A stretch of DNA of 5,776 nucleotides from an uncultured Anaerotruncus sp. (GTDB lineage Bacteria; Bacillota_A; Clostridia; Oscillospirales; CAG-272): NCBI GenBank assembly GCA_958414155.1, contig CATYWI010000098.1, positions 1 through 5,776 of the forward strand, in the 5' to 3' direction. This document shows positions 1-4,465 of the stretch, piece by piece. Made by a program: the position numbers and the translations under genes. Within the stretch, counting starts at the first letter, position 1; every line of letters starts with the position of its first letter. The notes below the pieces were generated by a model that was not told the DNA's origin, made no database searches, and worked only from the letters and a program-made list of their open reading frames with translations.

Positions 1-239
1 TGATATTTGCGGTCGAGCTTTTCGATCGGCGCGATATATTTATTCCATTCGGAAAGAGAATACGCCTTGAGCGACTTGTCACGTATGCTCGGGCAGATTA
101 TAAAGCTCGCACCGAGGATATCCCTGTGCTTGGCGGGTATGAAAAGCCTGTTTTTACCGTCCACATTGTGGTGGAACACACCCATGAGCGGAAGCGATAT
201 ATCGACCGCCGCCGTTTTTTCGGTTTCCTTTTCCTCCAT
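1..239 (-). CDS. mraZ: MraZ transcriptional regulator, 5' part (runs off left edge)
   Basis: MraZ is a DNA-binding repressor of the AbrB-like/SpoVT fold that normally controls the division and cell wall (dcw) cluster it heads. The 79 visible residues carry the MraZ N-terminal signature: H-N-V-D-G-K-N-R at residues 24-31 (the DXXXR motif, D27 to R31), then L-F-I-P-A-K-H-R, then a conserved aromatic region ending in S-L-S-E-W at 61-65. Family members are about 140-150 residues, so roughly half is missing at the left edge. The ATG at 239-237 is chosen because AAAGGAG lies six bases upstream. The internal ATG at 185 would fit the usual family start better but has no ribosome binding site, so the protein seems to carry an 18-residue acidic/lysine-rich N-terminal extension. 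The usual K-G-R is K-N-R here. The remaining dcw genes would be expected to the left (inference). Confidence 0.9.
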   Translation of the reverse strand, partial: MEEKETEKTAAVDISLPLMGVFHHNVDGKNRLFIPAKHRDILGASFIICPSIRDKSLKAYSLSEWNKYIAPIEKLDRKY

Positions 240-497
240 GGCATTCTCCTTTCCTTGATTTTCTGCCGTCATTGTTATTTTGCGGAACCGCGCGCGGCAT
301 ATCCGGTCAGATCTCAGATATCCGGTGTGTAACTTATGCTATCAATTCAATCAAATTCCGCAAAAAGAAATTAAAGGGCAAGGTTCAAAGCACCACTCAC
401 ATGCTTTTCGGGACGGCACCACATGACCGCATGTTGATGGAACTCAGGCTTAATACCGTGGTATTTCACACCTTTTTGCTCCACTTTGAACCACCGT
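240..497 (-). promoter_or_regulatory. Long mraZ 5' leader, possibly structured RNA
   Basis: The leader runs about 258 nt from the predicted start near 497 to the mraZ ATG, with no convincing gene in it. Two long-range complementary pairs are visible. GGTTCAAAG (492-484, minus strand) pairs with CTTTGAACC (390-382). TTCCGCAAAA (365-356) pairs with TTTTGCGGAA (287-278). Inside the first pair lie a short hairpin AATAC-CACG-GTATT (465-452) and two mutually exclusive helices: ACATG (434-430) with CATGT (425-421), or ACATGC (434-429) with GCATGT (404-399). A T-rich stretch (381-362) follows the first helix. The next part has an 8-bp direct repeat ATATCCGG on the plus strand (299-306, 318-325) and a CCGCGCGCGG palindrome (288-297). 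I do not recognise a known riboswitch or leader family. Folding is inferred by eye. Confidence 0.45.
481..494 (-). promoter_or_regulatory. MraZ-box repeats (putative MraZ operator)
   Basis: On the minus strand, GTGG occurs at 494-491 and again at 484-481, exactly 10 bp apart, and the second copy has the form AAAGTGG. MraZ proteins are known to bind tandem GTGG/AAAGTGG repeats with 10-bp spacing near their own promoter, so this is a good autoregulatory site. A third copy is not in phase: the next similar sequence is AAAAAGGTGTG, shifted by about 3 bp. The repeats begin just downstream of the predicted transcription start, where bound MraZ would block promoter escape. Confidence 0.75.
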
Positions 498-503
498 GCT
501 GAT

Positions 504-533
504 ATTATACTATACTCTCCCCCGGAAATGCAA
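504..533 (-). promoter_or_regulatory. mraZ promoter (sigma-A type)
   Basis: On the minus strand there is a perfect -10 TATAAT at 509-504. An 18-bp spacer separates it from TTGCAT at 533-528, which matches the -35 consensus only in TTG. An A/T-rich run with several A and T tracts (about 541-563) lies just upstream of the -35 and could act as an UP element. The predicted start is near 497, immediately before the MraZ-box repeats, which supports this as the mraZ/dcw promoter. Confidence 0.7.
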
Positions 534-591
534 TAGGAAATCGAAAAAGAATAAAAATTTTTTTCGCACAATGGGTCAAAAAGCCCGAGAG

Positions 592-610
592 AACGACTTT
601 TTCAGTCGTT
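592..610. repeat. Short hairpin/palindrome between divergent promoters
   Basis: AACGACT (592-598), loop TTTTC, AGTCGTT (604-610) is a perfect 7-bp inverted repeat. It lies about 60 bp upstream of the mraZ -35 and about 90 bp upstream of the M48-gene -35. On the plus strand it is followed by AAAATTCC, so it is not a plus-strand intrinsic terminator. On the minus strand the nearest T run is about 10 nt away, so it is not a good terminator that way either. A protein-binding site or a remnant are both possible; nothing identifies a regulator. Confidence 0.35.
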
Positions 611-696
611 AAAATTCCATCAGCGATATAAGGCATCTTTATTTTTATATTTTTGTAAAATAGATGAAAACCACTGCTGCGATCATATACCTCAGT

Positions 697-710
697 CGGT
701 GTTTACACCG
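697..710. promoter_or_regulatory. Palindromic operator candidate over the M48-gene -35
   Basis: CGGTGT (697-702), TT, ACACCG (705-710) is a perfect inverted repeat with 6-bp arms. It covers the whole -35 hexamer of the downstream promoter (702-707). A dimeric repressor bound here would block RNA polymerase. The half-site does not match a regulator I can name. Confidence 0.45.
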
Positions 711-730
711 CGGGATATTTATGATATAAT
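702..730 (+). promoter_or_regulatory. Strong extended -10 promoter for the M48 gene
   Basis: TTTACA (702-707, five of six matches to the -35 consensus) is separated by exactly 17 bp from a perfect TATAAT (725-730). A TGN extended -10 (722-724) directly precedes the -10. The predicted start is near 737, giving a leader of about 58 nt. That leader carries a small hairpin GGAGC-TTCC-GCTCC at 759-772, just before the ribosome binding site AGAAAGGA (781-788). Confidence 0.85.
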
Positions 731-794
731 AGATGTGTCGATATGATAACACAACCCCGGAGCTTCCGCTCCCCGCACCAAGAAAGGACATCAA

Positions 795-3113
795 ATGAAA
801 AACAAACCCAGCGCTTACATGACGGGACTTATATGCAGTATTGTACTGGCGTTCGCCTTTATCCCATGCGCCGTCATTGCGACCGGAGGCAAGGATATAC
901 CCGAATTTTCCGACCGCGACATCATATTGTTTGTCATATTCATGTCGTGCATAGTCCTGGCGCTTGTCGCGTCATTCTTTTTCGCGATAAAATACAGTCA
1001 CGCCACGGCCTCGCCCGAGGTGCTTGAACGCCGCAAGCAGCTGAACCGTCAAAAAGCAAAGGAAAACAGGGGTGTGTTCCTGCTCGTAGCCTCTGCCGCA
1101 GCAATAACAATAGCTCTGATGTTTGCGGGTACGTCATTGAACGGAACTCTGCTTCCTGCCGGAGGAAGAACAAAGTCGATCATCCCGCTGCTTGCCGCAT
1201 TGATACTCGTTCCCGTGATACCGGCAGCGGCAGGCAGGATCGCGGTGCTCTTTTACATAAAAAAGCTGAATTCAATGTCGATAGCCGACTGCAACACATT
1301 CTTTGTCTCACACCGCGACGAAGCAGAAAAGACCGCAGCCGCAAAGCTGAAAAAGCTGCTTCGTATCAAGGCGGCATCCGACATATACGCGGTGATCACC
1401 GGGATGTGCGGATGTGCCGCAGCCTTCCTGTCTCCGTGCATAATTATGATAAAGCCCGTCTACTACCCCGTCATCGCACTGTCGTTCATTCTTATACTTT
1501 CAGCACTTTCCCGCATACGTCCGATAAAACGGGACGAATTTTCGGACTACAAGTTTCCTGAGCTGACGCCGGATGAGTACCCTGCGCTAAATGCGCTTGC
1601 AGTCCGCGCAGCCGAAAAGATCGGCTGCCGTAAAAAAATACGCATTTTCGGTACACTCGGCTGTAATGCGGGCATATGTGAAGTGCGTACAGAATATTCG
1701 GTACAGCTCGGCATGACGCTGCTAACGCTCCTGTCCGAGGAGGAGCTTTACGCCGTGCTGCTGCACGAATTTGCACACGTTGCACCGGGAATGCACCTCG
1801 CTTACAAGGTCAACCGTTACTCTTCCAGACTTGAATCCACCGTCGGCGATTCGATCTATCTCTCCGTAGCAAAGCAGATGTTTTTGCTTCCCGACAGCAT
1901 ATATTCGTTTGAGCATCTTCTCTACTCGTATGCATCGTCAGTCATATCCGAGTCCAACGCCGACCGCGCCATGCTCTGCTGCGGAAGCAAGGAAAGAGTC
2001 GCCTCGGCGCTTCTCAAGCTGTATTACAGCGATATGGACGAATGGGAATCCGACACACGCGAAGGAAACAATTCTTATGAGCATGAGGAGTTGCCGCATG
2101 ATTTCTTACGCAGTATGATAGCCGAAACGGAGAAGCATATCGACGAGCGCCGGGATGCATGGAACGAATATGCCCGCGCAGAGATACTTGCCAACAACGC
2201 GACCCACCCCACGCTCCGTATGCGGCTCGATGCTCTCGGAGTCACCGATTACTGTGCCGGCGACTCATCAAAAAGTCCCGCGCTCGACTCCGAATGCCAA
2301 AAAGCCATACTTTTATTGGAAAAGAAAATATACGACGAAATATCGCCGACCTATGCGGAAACACGTCAACGCTTCTACCTTGACCCGCTTGCCAAAGTCG
2401 AAGCGTGGGAGGCAGCGGGCAAGCCTCTCATTGCCGAGGAATACGGCGACATCGTTAACGCGCTGCTCGCGCTCTGCCGAATAAACGATCTTATGGAGCT
2501 TTGCGACCGCGCCATAAAGGAGCTTCCCGACTCAGCCGCTCTTTATGCCTACTTTATAAAAGGATCGCAGCTATTGCATTCCTTTGATCCCGCCGGCATA
2601 GAACTTATGTATCATGCTGTCGAAAACAATAAAAATTTCATTGACGATGGCATGGAGATGATAGGAACCTTCTGCTGTATCACCGGCAGAAAGGAAGAGC
2701 TTGAGCATTACCGCTCACGCGTTGTGGAGCTTGCCCAAAAGCAGCACGATGAATATGACCGTATAAACTACATCGGCAAGAACGACCGTCTTTCCGCCGA
2801 ACAGCTTCCGGATGGAATGCTTGACGGCATACTGGCTCACATAAAAGCCGCGGACGAAAGCAATATCGTGGAAAAGATCCGACTGGTGCGCAAAACGGTA
2901 AGCGATGATTTCTTCTCCAGCATGTTCATTATCGAGTTCATCCCAAACGCCGATGAGGACGCCGTGGGAAATGTGATGCACAAGACATTTATGTATCTTG
3001 ACACCTGCAGCGACTGGCAGTTCTCGCTTCTCGGCTATGACGACCTTGACATCAACGCCAAAAAAGCCGTAAATGCGATCCCCGGTACGGTCGTATATTA
3101 CCGCACAGCCTGA
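795..3113 (+). CDS. Membrane M48 family zinc metallopeptidase with long C-terminal extension
   Basis: This is a 772-residue polytopic membrane protein of the M48 (HtpX/Ste24-like) family, expected to cut proteins at or in the membrane. About six hydrophobic segments precede the catalytic part (near 9-30, 42-66, 94-114, 128-154, 196-218 and 222-240). The zinc site is H324-E-F-A-H328, with the third ligand Glu386 in E-S-N-A-D. The segment L-S-E-E-E-L before HEFAH and T470-H-P at 470-472 are also typical of M48. Residues from about 485 to 772 form a charged, mostly helical extension that may contain TPR-like helices, ending in a short Trp/aromatic patch. I cannot name this part, and the protein is far longer than the roughly 300 residues of HtpX. 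The ATG at 795 has AGAAAGGA six bases upstream, and a strong promoter precedes it. It may be cotranscribed with the DUF421 gene 82 bp downstream, since no plus-strand terminator is visible between them. Substrate unknown. Confidence 0.88.
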   Translation: MKNKPSAYMTGLICSIVLAFAFIPCAVIATGGKDIPEFSDRDIILFVIFMSCIVLALVASFFFAIKYSHATASPEVLERRKQLNRQKAKENRGVFLLVASAAAITIALMFAGTSLNGTLLPAGGRTKSIIPLLAALILVPVIPAAAGRIAVLFYIKKLNSMSIADCNTFFVSHRDEAEKTAAAKLKKLLRIKAASDIYAVITGMCGCAAAFLSPCIIMIKPVYYPVIALSFILILSALSRIRPIKRDEFSDYKFPELTPDEYPALNALAVRAAEKIGCRKKIRIFGTLGCNAGICEVRTEYSVQLGMTLLTLLSEEELYAVLLHEFAHVAPGMHLAYKVNRYSSRLESTVGDSIYLSVAKQMFLLPDSIYSFEHLLYSYASSVISESNADRAMLCCGSKERVASALLKLYYSDMDEWESDTREGNNSYEHEELPHDFLRSMIAETEKHIDERRDAWNEYARAEILANNATHPTLRMRLDALGVTDYCAGDSSKSPALDSECQKAILLLEKKIYDEISPTYAETRQRFYLDPLAKVEAWEAAGKPLIAEEYGDIVNALLALCRINDLMELCDRAIKELPDSAALYAYFIKGSQLLHSFDPAGIELMYHAVENNKNFIDDGMEMIGTFCCITGRKEELEHYRSRVVELAQKQHDEYDRINYIGKNDRLSAEQLPDGMLDGILAHIKAADESNIVEKIRLVRKTVSDDFFSSMFIIEFIPNADEDAVGNVMHKTFMYLDTCSDWQFSLLGYDDLDINAKKAVNAIPGTVVYYRTA

Positions 3114-3154
3114 CGGCTGACGATGTATATTCCCGCGCATTGTGCCGATACTAT

Positions 3155-3177
3155 AAAAAAAGCCCGGAATGTCCGGG
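3155..3177 (-). terminator. Intrinsic terminator facing left, without a cognate gene
   Basis: On the minus strand, CCCGGA (3177-3172), loop CAT, TCCGGG (3168-3163) is a perfect 6-bp GC-rich stem, followed by C and seven T (3161-3155). This is a textbook rho-independent terminator for leftward transcription. On the plus strand the stem is followed by AAAAGG, so it cannot terminate the M48 transcript. No leftward gene lies just to its right, where the DUF421 gene is on the plus strand. It could stop antisense transcripts entering the M48 gene. Confidence 0.7.
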
Positions 3178-3195
3178 AAAAGGTACGGTGCGGTC

Positions 3196-3879
3196 ATGTC
3201 TATCATTCTGATAAGAACGGTGATAATATATGTTGTCCTTGTGGGCGCCATGCGCCTCATGGGGAAACGCCAGCTCGGTCAGCTTGAGGTCTCGGACCTT
3301 GTAAGCACGCTTCTTCTGTCCGAAATAGCCGCACTGCCGGTAGAAAATCACAGTATTCCGCTCGTTTATGCTATAATACCGATAATTCTCGTGCTTGCCG
3401 CCGAGGTGTTTTCCGCAGCGCTTCTGTCGCGGTTCCCGGCGCTTAAGAACATCCTCTCCACGCGCCCCACGGTGCTTGTAAAGCAGGGCAGACCGCAGGA
3501 GGAAGAGCTGAAGCGCATGCGTATTTCCGCAGACGAGCTTATGGTCGCTCTGCGGCACTCCGGAAGCACCGACATATCGACGGTCGCATATGCGATACTT
3601 GAGCAGGACGGGAGCATATCCGTCATTCCGACGGCTCCCGAAAAGCCCGCCACGGCGGCAGACCTCGGCAAAACGCCGCAGGAGACCGGAATATATCATA
3701 TACTGATCGAAAACGGAAAGGTCAACCGTCACGGTCTTGAAGCGGTGAACAAAAACGACAGCTGGGTCGGGCAGTTCCTCACCACCGAAAACTGTACGCT
3801 TGCGGACGTTTTTCTCCTGCTTGCCGATGACGGCGGGAACCTCAGATTTTTCAGAAAGCAGGAGTCAGGCGACAAATGA
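3196..3879 (+). CDS. DUF421 (YetF-like) membrane protein
   Basis: This is a 227-residue protein of the DUF421/YetF family, whose biochemical role is not established. It has an N-terminal hydrophobic segment (about 3-22), then the family hallmark G-K-R-Q-L-G-Q-L at 23-30 and S-D-L-V at 33-36. A second hydrophobic stretch (35-49) and a third membrane segment (about 54-77) follow. The soluble DUF421 domain follows from about R90-P-T, with the recognisable L-R-H-S-G and A-I-L-E-Q-D-G-S-I-S-V elements, and then a second beta-rich part. The start at 3196 is chosen because family members begin a few residues before the R-T-V-I-I-Y segment. An upstream in-frame ATG at 3169 would add nine residues, but it has no ribosome binding site and lies in a hairpin loop. 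AAAGG at 3179-3183 is a rather distant Shine-Dalgarno. The stop overlaps the next gene by 4 nt. Confidence 0.85.
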   Translation: MSIILIRTVIIYVVLVGAMRLMGKRQLGQLEVSDLVSTLLLSEIAALPVENHSIPLVYAIIPIILVLAAEVFSAALLSRFPALKNILSTRPTVLVKQGRPQEEELKRMRISADELMVALRHSGSTDISTVAYAILEQDGSISVIPTAPEKPATAADLGKTPQETGIYHILIENGKVNRHGLEAVNKNDSWVGQFLTTENCTLADVFLLLADDGGNLRFFRKQESGDK

Positions 3880-4244
3880 GAGAAATAATAATATCGGCGC
3901 TTCTTTTCGCAGTCCTCATCGCGGGGATAGCCGTAAACAGCGTTTTTATACGTGATTTTTACGAATACGCCATTGAAACGGCTCAAAAAATGCCCTCCGC
4001 GGAAAGCGAAGGGTGCTACGAAGCTGTATGCGCCTTTGACGAATACTGGCATGAAAAAAAGACCGCAGTATCATTCAGCGTCTCATACGACGATGTTGAA
4101 AGGATAACCGAAAGGCTGCGCCTTATGAAGGCTGCGGCATTGGCGGAAGACGCGGCGGAATTCGAATTGCAACGCGAGCAGCTCGTTACCGCCATAGAGC
4201 ACGCCGCGAGACTTGAACGTGTCTCATTTGAAAGCATTTTCTGA
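3876..4244 (+). CDS. DUF4363 family single-pass membrane protein
   Basis: This is a 122-residue protein with one N-terminal membrane segment or uncleaved signal anchor (residues about 4-23), followed by a charged, largely helical domain. Its Trp at about 58 and its C-terminal S-F-E-S-I-F resemble DUF4363 proteins, which are small and uncharacterised in Clostridia. The ATG overlaps the DUF421 stop (ATGA at 3876-3879), so the two are likely translationally coupled. AGGAG lies at 3860-3864, 11 bases upstream. DUF4363 genes are commonly found right after DUF421 genes, which supports both the family call and joint function; this comes from my knowledge of such neighbourhoods and was not checked here. 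The soluble part probably faces outward, but topology is inferred. No catalytic motif is visible, so an accessory or partner role for the DUF421 protein is the simplest guess. Confidence 0.75.
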   Translation: MREIIISALLFAVLIAGIAVNSVFIRDFYEYAIETAQKMPSAESEGCYEAVCAFDEYWHEKKTAVSFSVSYDDVERITERLRLMKAAALAEDAAEFELQREQLVTAIEHAARLERVSFESIF

Positions 4245-4251
4245 AACCCAA

Positions 4252-4292
4252 GGGGGTGTTAAAAAACTCAACATGAGTTTTTTAACACCCCC
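4252..4292. terminator. Perfect 19-bp-arm palindrome after DUF4363, terminator-like
   Basis: GGGGGTGTTAAAAAACTCA (4252-4270), loop ACA, then its exact complement at 4274-4292. The base of the stem is GC-rich, while the inner part has an A6 tract facing a T6 tract. The inner A6-hairpin-T6 core could itself end transcripts in either direction. It starts 8 nt after the DUF4363 stop, so it is well placed as the end of the rightward operon. The long GC base beyond the T run is not typical of a simple terminator. Confidence 0.65.
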
Positions 4293-4306
4293 GATGACAT
4301 TGGTCT

Positions 4307-4329
4307 CGGCGGCTGAACACCGCCGTTTT
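4307..4329 (+). terminator. Weak plus-strand terminator-like hairpin
   Basis: CGGCGG (4307-4312), a 7-nt loop, CCGCCG (4320-4325), then TTTT (4326-4329). The stem is short but entirely G/C, with a short T run. It may back up the preceding palindrome. Its TTTTGCCG tail (4326-4333) is also complementary to CGGCAAAA at 4364-4371, so alternative pairing with the next hairpin is possible. Confidence 0.4.
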
Positions 4330-4360
4330 GCCGTCAAGAAAACCGAAAAACAAAGATACA

Positions 4361-4377
4361 GGTCGGCAAAACCGACC
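4361..4377. repeat. Small perfect hairpin in convergent intergenic region
   Basis: GGTCGG (4361-4366), loop CAAAA, CCGACC (4372-4377) is a perfect 6-bp inverted repeat. No T run follows on the plus strand. On the minus strand it is followed by TGTATC, also without a T run. It is not a terminator by itself. It is one of five stem-loops packed between the convergent genes. Confidence 0.4.
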
Positions 4378-4386
4378 AAGATCGCA

Positions 4387-4420
4387 TCAAAAATGCCGGT
4401 ATCCTGACCGGCATTTTTGA
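4387..4420. terminator. Bidirectional intrinsic terminator
   Basis: TCAAAAATGCCGGT (4387-4400), loop ATCCTG, ACCGGCATTTTTGA (4407-4420) is a perfect 14-bp stem with A5 on one side and T5 on the other. Read either way, it gives a GC-rich stem followed by five T. It therefore serves both the rightward DUF421-DUF4363 unit and the leftward EEP gene, whose stop lies 45 bp away. Confidence 0.85.
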
Positions 4421-4455
4421 GTGGCTGTTAAAAACATCGAGTTTTTAACAGCCAC
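4421..4455. terminator. 15-bp-arm palindrome next to the EEP gene stop
   Basis: GTGGCTGTTAAAAAC (4421-4435), loop ATCGA, GTTTTTAACAGCCAC (4441-4455) is a perfect inverted repeat directly abutting the bidirectional terminator. It begins 10 nt after the EEP stop (4466-4468, read leftward). Its core TGTTAAAAA/TTTTTAACA is shared with the palindrome at 4252-4292, which suggests both belong to one repeat or terminator type. Confidence 0.6.
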
Positions 4456-4465
4456 GATTTTATTT

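Noticed and set aside
371..571. Possible 66-residue minus-strand gene inside the mraZ leader
   Set aside because: Its start lies upstream of the mraZ promoter, it runs through the -35, -10 and MraZ boxes, and it has no convincing ribosome binding site or recognisable product.
653..689. Second plus-strand promoter (TTGTAA ... CATATA)
   Set aside because: The spacing is about 25 bp and the -10 is poor, whereas a far better promoter lies at 702-730.
743..1027. Plus-strand frame starting before the M48 gene
   Set aside because: It overlaps the well-supported M48 start in another frame and resembles no protein.
3106..3119. Hairpin CAGCC-TGAC-GGCTG around the M48 stop as a terminator
   Set aside because: The stem is only 5 bp and no T run follows, so it would not stop transcription.
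3169..3195. Upstream start for the DUF421 gene at 3169
   Set aside because: No ribosome binding site, the ATG is the loop of a GC-rich hairpin, and the family usually begins near the residue encoded at 3196.
2715..3732. Long antisense reading frames opposite the M48 and DUF421 genes
   Set aside because: They mirror well-supported plus-strand genes, lack ribosome binding sites and give no recognisable protein; they are shadow frames.
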